Assembly (NCBI GenBank): GCA_001898485.1
Contig: MKTY01000018.1
Coordinates: forward strand, 62,001-126,000
Source: Sphingobacteriales bacterium 46-32
GTDB taxonomy: Bacteria > Bacteroidota > Bacteroidia > Chitinophagales > Chitinophagaceae
Direction: 5' to 3'
DNA length: 64,000 nt
Below are positions 56,898 through 64,000 of this stretch, piece by piece. The position numbers and the translations under genes were made by a program. The notes under the pieces are model-generated. The model saw only the letters and a list, made by a program, of their open reading frames with translations. It searched no databases and was not told where the DNA came from. The stretch's first letter is position 1; each line of letters begins with the position of its first letter.

Positions 56898-56938
56898 AAA
56901 AAATCATGCCCCCGTTTCAGTGCGAAACAAGGGGCATG
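56898..56938 (-). terminator. Terminator between susD and the GH16 gene
   Basis: CATGCCCC pairs with GGGGCATG and GTTTC with GAAAC, with a small internal loop; on the minus strand it is followed by ATTTTTT. It would reduce or end transcription from susCD into the GH16 gene. Confidence 0.8.
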
Positions 56939-56975
56939 CCTAACTGCTAATGAACGATTGCTGACACCTCAAACG

Positions 56976-58733
56976 TTAGTTGACCCAGCCCGTGTTTTGT
57001 GTGAGTGACGGGTTGATTTGCGTTTCAGACGCTGGTATAGCCCAGGTATAAATATAGTCGCCTTTCCAGGTGTAAGAGGCTACGTTGGCGCCCCATACCT
57101 GTTTGATGCCGTTGCCGGCATAGAATACTTTGTCTTTCCAGGTGTTCCAGCGTAGCTCATCAAAATAATTGATGCCTTCATTGGGGAATTCGCGGCGGCG
57201 CTCATCGCGGATACGTTCACGCAGCTGGTCCTGGTTAGTCACTGTTGTAGCTGCTGATGAGTTGAGCAGGCCAACACCCGCACGCTGACGTACAGTATTT
57301 ACCAGGTCCACAGCATCCTGGCTGAAGCCGATCTCATTGATTGCCTCTGCCCACATGAGTGCGATATCTGCGTAACGGATTATGGGGAAGTCGGTAGGGC
57401 CGGTGACGCGTGTAGTAAGCTGGGTAGATCCTTCATATACATATTTACGATGCAGGTAATAGAAATTGCTGCGCGTATCTGTAAACAGGTCAAAGGTTGG
57501 CGAAGATTCCAGCCTTGCGGGCCAGCGTGAAGTAAAAGTGCGGTCTGCACCATCGATGGGGCGGCCCAGGTAGGTAGCATAAGGCACTATCACGTTGGCA
57601 TTCAGACGGGGATCGCGATTGGTATAAGCCGCTTTGATACGGGCTTCGTTGCCGGCAGGCAGATAGAGCGACATGTCCAGACCACGATTGGTGGCCGCGG
57701 TGATTTCTTGAGTCGTGAGATTGTCACGGAAGAAGAAAACCTCACGTTTAGCTGCGGGCATGGCACTATATCCGGGAATTACATCATCCCAGTTGAATGG
57801 TGAGCCATCGGCATTTTCATACAGATCTACAAGGTTGGGAGATATCAGGTAGGTATTCCAGCAGGAACCGAAAGAGGAACGGGTACCGCAGTAAAATTGA
57901 GTAGTGGATCCATAACCATCCAGATTTATGTGCTGAAGCGAGAAGATCATTTCATCCGATTTTTCGTTGGCCAGCGTAAACAGATCCTTGTATGAACCGG
58001 TAAACAGTTTGTATCCGGCATCTTTTACTTTCTGGAAATCATTGATCGCATTCTGCCACTGCTTCAGGTACATATAGGTCTTACCACGCAGCGCATAGGC
58101 TGCACCCTTGGTGATATGACCATAAAGGGCATCTCCAGCAGCATATTTATTGGGCAGATTGGGCTCATTGATGGCATCGGTGAGATCCTGCAATACCACT
58201 TCCCAGATTTTAGCCTCTGTTTCGCGTGGTTTGGTTGCTTCATTTATGCTGATAGGTTCCAGGTAAAGTGGCACACCCTTGTACAGCTGGTTGAGCCGGA
58301 AGTAGAAGTAGGCACGCAGAAATTTTGTTTCGGCGATATAACGCGACTTCTTTACATCGCTGGAAGGTGATTTGAGCGGAATGTTGTAGATAGCATCATT
58401 GGCACGTTTCACACCTTCATACAACTGCTGCCAGTTGGTACTGAAGATGGAACTATTGGCAGTAATGGTGCCGTTGAGCATAGCGTCCATATCACGACCC
58501 TGGCCTACAAAGCCGAGTCGGTCAAACTGATAGAGTTCATTGCCCGATGCGCCGCCGGTACTGATACTGAGCCGGAGGGCCTGGTATACACCCGTCACAC
58601 CCTGGTCGGTGAGCCCATCGGTAGTCCACATCGTTTCAGAACTGGCTGCATTATAAGGAGCAGTATCCAGCAGGCTTTTGCGGCAGCTGGTCATGATGGC
58701 CGCAGTAGTTATAAAGATTAATAGCTTTTTCAT
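56976..58733 (-). CDS. SusD/RagB-family glycan-binding lipoprotein
   Basis: This 585-residue outer-membrane lipoprotein has a lipobox (AAIMTSCRKS) and the family start DTAPYNAASSETMWTTDG, helical tetratricopeptide-like repeats (KFLRAYFYFRLNQLYKGVPL; AAYALRGKTYMYLKQWQNAI), and the C-terminal RRREFPNEGINYFDELRWN motif. SusD proteins cap the SusC channel and bind glycan. It lies 60 bases after susC on the minus strand, as usual. The glycan is not known; the neighbouring GH16 gene suggests beta-glucan. Confidence 0.95.
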   Translation of the reverse strand: MKKLLIFITTAAIMTSCRKSLLDTAPYNAASSETMWTTDGLTDQGVTGVYQALRLSISTGGASGNELYQFDRLGFVGQGRDMDAMLNGTITANSSIFSTNWQQLYEGVKRANDAIYNIPLKSPSSDVKKSRYIAETKFLRAYFYFRLNQLYKGVPLYLEPISINEATKPRETEAKIWEVVLQDLTDAINEPNLPNKYAAGDALYGHITKGAAYALRGKTYMYLKQWQNAINDFQKVKDAGYKLFTGSYKDLFTLANEKSDEMIFSLQHINLDGYGSTTQFYCGTRSSFGSCWNTYLISPNLVDLYENADGSPFNWDDVIPGYSAMPAAKREVFFFRDNLTTQEITAATNRGLDMSLYLPAGNEARIKAAYTNRDPRLNANVIVPYATYLGRPIDGADRTFTSRWPARLESSPTFDLFTDTRSNFYYLHRKYVYEGSTQLTTRVTGPTDFPIIRYADIALMWAEAINEIGFSQDAVDLVNTVRQRAGVGLLNSSAATTVTNQDQLRERIRDERRREFPNEGINYFDELRWNTWKDKVFYAGNGIKQVWGANVASYTWKGDYIYTWAIPASETQINPSLTQNTGWVN

Positions 58734-58793
58734 CAGCTTATTCTTTTAGAGTTTGTTGATAGTGATCCGGTCGTCAGGCGACAGGTTCGTTTT

Positions 58794-61700
58794 TTAGAAA
58801 GTTACTGTTACGCCTGCGGCAAATTGTTTCATAGTCGGATATCCAACGCTGGGTCCGATCTCCGGATCAAGTCCGGGATACTTGGTAATCAGCAACAGGT
58901 TTTCTGCAGACAGATATACCCGTGCGCGGCTGATCAGTGCTTTGGATGTGATATGAGCCGGAATTGTATAGCCAATCTGCAGATTTTTCAGTTTAAAGAA
59001 GCTGGCATCGTACAGCCAGAAATCATTGAATACACTATTTTGTCCATCAGAATTGTATTTCAAACGGGGGTATTTGCCGTTGATGTTATTGTTAGGATCG
59101 CTGGGGTTTGCTTCGTTGTAATAATAATGGTTATTGGCAATACGCTCTGTTACATGGAAGCCGTTGCGGGTTGCCACTGTATTGTAGCCATCATTCCAGT
59201 AGTATTGCATACCAGTAGCACCAGCCCACAGCATTGCGAGGTCAAAGCCTTTCCAGCTAAGGTTTACGTTAAAGCCGAAATTGTATTTGGGTGTAGTGGA
59301 TGTGCCGGTAAATTTCCGGTCAAAGCTGTTGCCATAAATACCATCGCCATTATTGTCGGCATAGATAAAGTCGCCGTAGTTGAGCAGGTTTTTATTGGAT
59401 GATGTAGCTACACTTGATACAGGAGCAAAAGAATAACCGGCCGCAATCATCGCACGTACCCAGTTGAGGTCATCTGCAGTACGGATCATGCCATCTTTGG
59501 GACCGCCATTAATGTTTATGCTCCCGTCGCCATTGGTATATGAACCATCGCCACGGTATCGGTTGTAGATGTAGAAATCATACATCATGTGATCTTCAAC
59601 AATTACCGAGTTGCTTGTTGTACTGTTAAATACAGCTCCATTGTTTGTTTTATAAACCCTGTTACCTCCGGCATCTGTGGTCCAGCCTTCTTCCAGTTTA
59701 CCCTTGTAGTCTACAACCCGGTTATAGTTATAAGCAGCATTACCGCCGAGCGAAAGTGTAACATCGCCTATTTTCTTAGTCCAGTTCAGATTTACTTCTA
59801 TACCTCTGTTCAATACAGACGCAGTGTTTTGCAGGGGAGCCTGAGCAGTACCTAATACAAGAGCAACCGGAGGTGCTGTAAGGATTCCGTCTGTGAGACG
59901 ATTGTACCAGTCTATCTCAATATTCAGCGAACGAAACAGGGTAGCTTCAAGTCCGATATCCGTTTGGGTAGTACTTTCCCACTGCAGGCCCAGGTTGGCT
60001 GTAGTACCCTGCCGCAGACCAACTACGGGGGCACTATTAAATGAGTAAGGTACAGAACCGTAAACAGCCTGGTAGGCATAGTCACTGGTACTTCCGTTAT
60101 TGGTTGCCCCGAAATTACCCAGTTTTCCCCATGAGGCACGGAGCTTCACATTTGTCAATGGGCTGTTCAGGTTCTGGAAGAAGCTTTCTTCAGATAGTCT
60201 CCAGCCTGCAGACACGGAAGGGAAATAACCCCAGCGGTTGCTTTTGGCAAAGCGCGAAGATCCATCATAACGCAGGTTGCCTTCTACCAGATATTTTCCT
60301 TTATAGGCGTAGTTGACACGGCCAAACCAGCTACGGATAGCGCGATCGTATTCTACTCCTTCAGTAAGGTTTGCCGCATTACCTGCTGAACTGGGTACGG
60401 TAATATTATAATCAATGAGCCCCAGTTTACTGGCTCTTAAGTCATAATAATTAAAGTACCATTCGTTGTAACCAGCCATTGCACCTATTTCATGGTTATT
60501 ACCGATACGTGTATTGTATCGCAAAACCTGGTCAATAGTAACCCGATAGTCTTTTGCAAATAAATAACTGGCGCTTAACAGATCAGGTGTTGCTGTTGCA
60601 AAACGAAGCGTATTGGTAGCAAAGTCCCAGCGATCGGTTGGGAGTGTATGTGCATTGCGCTCCTGGAAACGGGTCTGATAGTTGAAACGCGATTCAAAGC
60701 TCAACCCTTTGTACAGATTAAATGTTGCATATACGGTACTGTTGAAGCGCGATTCCTGATCATGCCCGCCAGTGCCATACAGGTAGCCGAGAATATTATT
60801 GGCATTTGCAGACTCTTCCGGTGCGGAAGGATAGCCAAACTTGCCATTATAATAGGGATAAACGCCGGGCGAGGTTTGACTCAGGTAATTAAATGCCAGG
60901 TCAGTATTAGCCATTCCATAGGTTTGCAAAGACGCAAAAGTCTGAGTACCTACCGTGATCACCTTATTGATTTTTGCCTCCAGATTGGCACGGAACTGAT
61001 AACGTTCTGTGCCGGTATTCTGCATCAGGCCTGGGTTATTGAGATAGTTCATGGAGAGGAGATAGGTCACTTTATCACTTCCTCCATTTACAGAGATGTT
61101 GTGGCTTTGCCCCGTTCTGTTACGTAAAACAGCATCATACCAATCGGTGTTGGGATATGCCAGCCAGTTGGGTACCCCATTGGAATTGGTACCATTGGGG
61201 TCGGCAGTGGCCGCTTCCCATTCCTGAATACGCTGATCAGGAAAAATAGTGGTCTGTCCCAGATTGGTCAGGCTTTCATTGATTAAACGCATGTGACGCG
61301 CATAATTAGTCACAAAATCGATCTTGTTCATCGGTTGCGTTTTTGAAACATAAGCGCTATAGGTAACATTTGTTTTGCCTTTGGCACCCTTCTTTGTGGT
61401 TACCAGTACAACACCGTTTGCGCCCAGTGAACCATAAATTGCAGCAGAAGCGGCATCTTTCAGTATAGAGATAGATTGGATGTCGTCTGGATTCACGGCG
61501 TCCATAGAACCAATGATACCATCAACAAGAACCAGCGGATCGCTATTATTAAGCGTACCCAGTCCACGGATATAAATATTTGCAGCATCCGAACCAGGTT
61601 TTCCCGATCCCTGACGAACAAATACACCCGGTGCAAGACCTGCCAGGGCAGATGATACGTTTGTAACCGGACGGCTGGCCAGATCAGCAGCAGAAATAGA

Positions 61701-62066
61701 AGCCACCGAACCGGTCATGTTTACTTTCTTTTGTGTGGCATAACCTACTACCACCACATCGCCCAGGCTGCCGGGTTTTGCCTTTAGGCTGACGCTTACA
61801 ACAGCCTGATCGCCTACTACGATCGTAGTGAGTTCAAAGTTTACGGATGTAATTTCCAGTGTTGCACCTTCCTGTGCAGTAATGGTAAACTTACCGGCAT
61901 TGTCGGTAGTAGTACCATTCTTCGTGTTTTTGACAAATACAGACGCTCCGGCTACCGGCAAGCCCGATTCATCGGTCACGGTGCCGGTAATAGTTTTGGT
62001 CTGCGCTAAAAGTGTGAGGGGAAGCAGAAAGACGAGCAGCAAAGTGGCAAGTCGTTGTTGTAGCAT
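58794..62066 (-). CDS. SusC/RagA-family TonB-linked outer-membrane transporter
   Basis: This 1,090-residue transporter has a signal peptide (ATLLLVFLLPLTLLAQ), an N-terminal carboxypeptidase D-like domain (TKTITGTVTDESGLPVAGAS), a TonB plug (VVVVGYATQKKVNMTGSVA; SVDAASAAIYGS-like ILKDAASAAIYGSLGANG) and a 22-strand barrel to the C-terminal Phe (VTVTF). SusC takes glycan oligomers through the outer membrane with energy from TonB. It is paired with susD and faces the hybrid regulator gene. The region 62067-62409 upstream contains the palindrome at 62281. Confidence 0.96.
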   Translation of the reverse strand: MLQQRLATLLLVFLLPLTLLAQTKTITGTVTDESGLPVAGASVFVKNTKNGTTTDNAGKFTITAQEGATLEITSVNFELTTIVVGDQAVVSVSLKAKPGSLGDVVVVGYATQKKVNMTGSVASISAADLASRPVTNVSSALAGLAPGVFVRQGSGKPGSDAANIYIRGLGTLNNSDPLVLVDGIIGSMDAVNPDDIQSISILKDAASAAIYGSLGANGVVLVTTKKGAKGKTNVTYSAYVSKTQPMNKIDFVTNYARHMRLINESLTNLGQTTIFPDQRIQEWEAATADPNGTNSNGVPNWLAYPNTDWYDAVLRNRTGQSHNISVNGGSDKVTYLLSMNYLNNPGLMQNTGTERYQFRANLEAKINKVITVGTQTFASLQTYGMANTDLAFNYLSQTSPGVYPYYNGKFGYPSAPEESANANNILGYLYGTGGHDQESRFNSTVYATFNLYKGLSFESRFNYQTRFQERNAHTLPTDRWDFATNTLRFATATPDLLSASYLFAKDYRVTIDQVLRYNTRIGNNHEIGAMAGYNEWYFNYYDLRASKLGLIDYNITVPSSAGNAANLTEGVEYDRAIRSWFGRVNYAYKGKYLVEGNLRYDGSSRFAKSNRWGYFPSVSAGWRLSEESFFQNLNSPLTNVKLRASWGKLGNFGATNNGSTSDYAYQAVYGSVPYSFNSAPVVGLRQGTTANLGLQWESTTQTDIGLEATLFRSLNIEIDWYNRLTDGILTAPPVALVLGTAQAPLQNTASVLNRGIEVNLNWTKKIGDVTLSLGGNAAYNYNRVVDYKGKLEEGWTTDAGGNRVYKTNNGAVFNSTTSNSVIVEDHMMYDFYIYNRYRGDGSYTNGDGSININGGPKDGMIRTADDLNWVRAMIAAGYSFAPVSSVATSSNKNLLNYGDFIYADNNGDGIYGNSFDRKFTGTSTTPKYNFGFNVNLSWKGFDLAMLWAGATGMQYYWNDGYNTVATRNGFHVTERIANNHYYYNEANPSDPNNNINGKYPRLKYNSDGQNSVFNDFWLYDASFFKLKNLQIGYTIPAHITSKALISRARVYLSAENLLLITKYPGLDPEIGPSVGYPTMKQFAAGVTVTF

Positions 62067-62280
62067 AAGCAGATGTTTTAAAATAAGGGGTTAAACTCTG
62101 CCTGCAAGAGGACATGCCCTGTATCAGGACTGGTTTTCTTTCTGGCAAGAGTCAATGCAAATTTGTAAGGAGATAAAAATTAAAGGGGGGAGAATCATAA
62201 AAGATATGAGTGATTATTTTAAAAACCCCGCAATTTGTTGATTACCAATTTGGATAATTTGAAAACCAACCGATATTCTA

Positions 62281-62294
62281 CCATATTAATATGG
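62281..62294. promoter_or_regulatory. Perfect 14-bp palindrome, candidate operator
   Basis: CCATATTAATATGG reads the same on both strands. It lies about 215 bases before the susC ATG and 115 bases after the stop of the hybrid kinase gene. It could bind a regulator as a dimer, perhaps the AraC domain of that kinase. Confidence 0.45.
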
Positions 62295-62307
62295 AGTTTG
62301 CCTGAAT

Positions 62308-62406
62308 AAAGGTGGACGGTAAAAGGTAGAAGGTAGAGGGTCAGGAGATGAAGAGGAAAGATTAGATGTTTTCCTTTTACCCTCTACCTTTCACCTCCCA
62401 CCTTTA
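62308..62406. repeat. Word-pair inverted repeat, locus G
   Basis: The left arm has AAAGGTGG and AAGGTAGAGGG (62330-62340); the right arm has CCCTCTACCTT (62380-62390) and CACCTCCCACCTTTAC. The 11-bp core is perfect. The vocabulary (AGGTAGAAGG) differs from the AAAGGTTTAA type of loci A, C, D and F. It ends 4 bases before the stop of the hybrid kinase gene. Confidence 0.65.
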
Positions 62407-62409
62407 CAG

Positions 62410-64000
62410 TCAGTTAATGGGCCTGTGGTCCTGGATGTACTCGCGTGGATTTTTGCCATACTGCTTTTTAAACTCCTGGCTAAAGTATTTACGGTCATAA
62501 TAACCTACCGCAGCGGCTACTTCATTTACGTTTAATTGCTGACCTCGGAGGAGTTCTGCCGCCTTTTTGAGACGTATGGATTTGATAAAATCATTGACCG
62601 ACATATTGGTCACCGCTTTTATCTTTTTATATAATACCGGCACACTCATGGCCAGGTGACGCGAAAGCATATCAACCCCAAATTCAGGATTATCAAGATT
62701 GTCTTCAATAAACTGAACGAGCTCCTGCAGATAAGCCTGCTCGGTAGTATTGGAGGCAGGTACATCTGTCGCTGGTGATGAAGAGGGAGCTGACGGATGG
62801 GGAGCCCAGCTCTTCTGAAAGTGTTCACGCAAACGTTCGCGTGAGAGCAACAGGTTGCGTACATTCAACTCCAGCACCTTTGTGCTGAATGGCTTCGTTA
62901 CATACAGATCGGCGCCATTTTCCAATCCGCTCACCTTATCGTTTTGTGTGCCCTTTGCGGTCAGGAGTATTACAGGAATATGGCTGGTGCGCGTATCTGT
63001 CTTGAGGTGGTAACACATTTCCACACCTTCCATTTCGGGCATCATCACATCACTGATGATGAGGTCAGGTATTTCTGTGCGGGCCAGCTCCAGTCCCTGC
63101 ACACCATCTCCAGCCTCCAGTACCCTGTATTTATCGGCAAAGGTATCGCGCACCAGGGCCCGCAGGCTGATATTGTCTTCTACTATTAATAGAGTATTGC
63201 CCGTTTTTTCTCGGAAATTATCAGCCACTTCCGTACCCAGGTCTATCGGATCAACCAGCGATACAGATGGACGGCGTACCGGCTCATCAATCCATTTCAG
63301 CTGATCAGTATCAAAATGGGTGTAGCCCTTGGGTAGGGTCACTCTAAACGTGGTACGACCATCCTGGTTATCGGAGGCAGGCACACTTTCCACTACAATA
63401 GAACCATGATGCAGCGATATGATCGTACGTGCCAGAGCCAGGCCAATACCGTAGCCTGTATTCTGCACACCATGATCGGCCACCTGAAAAAAATTGGTAA
63501 AGACCTTGTCGAGGTACTCCGGCGCTATACCCCGGCCATTATCGGTGACCGCCACGATCACTTCCTTTTCGGCATCTTTTATTTCAAGCGTGATCGTGCC
63601 GTTTTGCGGTGTAAAGCGGATGGCATTTGTAAGCAGGTTGATAAATACTTTTTCCATCTGCTCGCGGTCAAAATATACGGCAATGGCATCTGTATGCTGT
63701 ATAAAGGAAAGCGTGATGTTTTTATGAATACAGGCATCCCGCACACTTACATAGATTTCTTCGAGGAAAGCGATAATATCATACTTACCGGGGTAAAGCT
63801 TCATATTGCCCGTTTCGGCTTTTCTGAAATCCATTAGTTCGTTAACGAGTCGTAACAGGCGATTGGCATTTTGCTGTACAGCCCCCAGTTGCTGACGCAC
63901 AAAATGATTGGTCTCCTGCGATTCCAGCATGCGGTCTACCGGTGCTGTAATAAGCGTAAGGTGGGTACGAATCTCATGCGAGATATTGGTGAAAAAATTG
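62410..64000 (-). CDS. Hybrid two-component sensor/regulator (HTCS), N-terminus outside window
   Basis: This is the C-terminal part of a one-piece two-component protein that usually controls the adjacent susCD. Order seen: H-box NISHEIRTHL with the phospho-accepting His codon at 63976-63978, then a HATPase with INLLTNAIRFTPQNG and VTDNGRGIAPE and GYGIGLAL, a receiver domain (LIVEDN; Asp in ISDVMMP; LLTAKG), and a C-terminal AraC DNA-binding domain (DMLSRHLAMSVPVLYKKI; NEVAAAVGYYDRKYFSQEF). The expected periplasmic sensor is beyond the window. In the H-box the usual Pro of RTPL is a His. The frame stays open to the window end. Confidence 0.93.
   Translation of the reverse strand, partial: NFFTNISHEIRTHLTLITAPVDRMLESQETNHFVRQQLGAVQQNANRLLRLVNELMDFRKAETGNMKLYPGKYDIIAFLEEIYVSVRDACIHKNITLSFIQHTDAIAVYFDREQMEKVFINLLTNAIRFTPQNGTITLEIKDAEKEVIVAVTDNGRGIAPEYLDKVFTNFFQVADHGVQNTGYGIGLALARTIISLHHGSIVVESVPASDNQDGRTTFRVTLPKGYTHFDTDQLKWIDEPVRRPSVSLVDPIDLGTEVADNFREKTGNTLLIVEDNISLRALVRDTFADKYRVLEAGDGVQGLELARTEIPDLIISDVMMPEMEGVEMCYHLKTDTRTSHIPVILLTAKGTQNDKVSGLENGADLYVTKPFSTKVLELNVRNLLLSRERLREHFQKSWAPHPSAPSSSPATDVPASNTTEQAYLQELVQFIEDNLDNPEFGVDMLSRHLAMSVPVLYKKIKAVTNMSVNDFIKSIRLKKAAELLRGQQLNVNEVAAAVGYYDRKYFSQEFKKQYGKNPREYIQDHRPIN

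Larger units (their letters stand above)
62067..62409. other. Regulatory region between susC and the hybrid kinase gene
   Basis: No gene is seen in these 343 bases. They contain the perfect palindrome CCATATTAATATGG (62281-62294), repeats like CAATTTG/AATTTG (62230-62265), and a word-pair repeat at 62308-62406. The susC promoter is expected here; I see only a weak CAAATTTG on the minus strand. Confidence 0.5.

Overview
The window looks like the chromosome of a Bacteroidota bacterium, most likely of the Chitinophagaceae. This rests on the type of genes present: a SusC/SusD pair with a hybrid two-component regulator, type IX secretion relatives PorU2/PorV2, GH92 and GH16 glycosidases, and a secreted M1 peptidase that appears fused to an outer-membrane barrel. 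Start sites generally lack Shine-Dalgarno sequences, and many genes are preceded by the Bacteroidota -7 box TAnnTTTG. I see no transposase, integrase-bounded island, CRISPR array or rRNA gene.

Layout. 1-4,750: an S10 peptidase (cut by the window edge) and a Tat-exported class V aminotransferase-like protein, then an SGNH hydrolase, an unknown secreted protein and an alpha/beta hydrolase. 4,755-12,443: tyrS and, divergently, the porV2-porU2 pair. 12,526-17,562: a tightly overlapping operon (membrane glycosyltransferase-like protein, methyltransferase, sulfatase-fold transferase) and a second sulfatase-fold membrane protein. 17,546-20,658: ribE, rpsU, a Xer recombinase, a hibernation factor and an archaemetzincin-like protease. 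20,877-42,238: the ancient block tRNA-Thr-Tyr-Gly-Thr, tuf, tRNA-Trp, secE, nusG, rplKAJL, rpoB, rpoC. This block is opened twice: an LTA-synthase-like gene and a methyltransferase lie between nusG and rplK, and GH92, a lipoprotein and a helix-hairpin-helix protein lie between rplL and rpoB. 42,482-51,441: an OmpH-like protein, an APC permease, small metabolic and regulatory genes, ispD, a FemAB-like acyltransferase and the M1 peptidase. 51,489-53,875: an exopolysaccharide-initiating transferase and a Gfo/Idh oxidoreductase. 54,032-64,000: a polysaccharide utilization locus on the minus strand (hybrid regulator, SusC, SusD, GH16, heparinase II/III-like protein).

The most unusual non-coding signal is a set of at least seven intergenic inverted repeats. 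Each is built from short repeated words, such as GTTTAAAGG in the left arm and CCTTTAAAC in the right arm. Perfect paired cores reach 11 to 19 bp. The vocabulary differs from locus to locus, and two loci share the same 14-mer. They sit between rpoB and rpoC, between tRNA genes, before secE, before the permease and at both ends of the polysaccharide locus. They may be a genome-wide repeat system.

Other regulatory signals are a single strong Shine-Dalgarno on rpsU, -7 boxes so close to ATG that the transcripts should be leaderless or nearly so, hairpin leaders in the ribosomal protein operons, a 21-bp stem between tuf and tRNA-Trp, and a terminator between susD and the GH16 gene.
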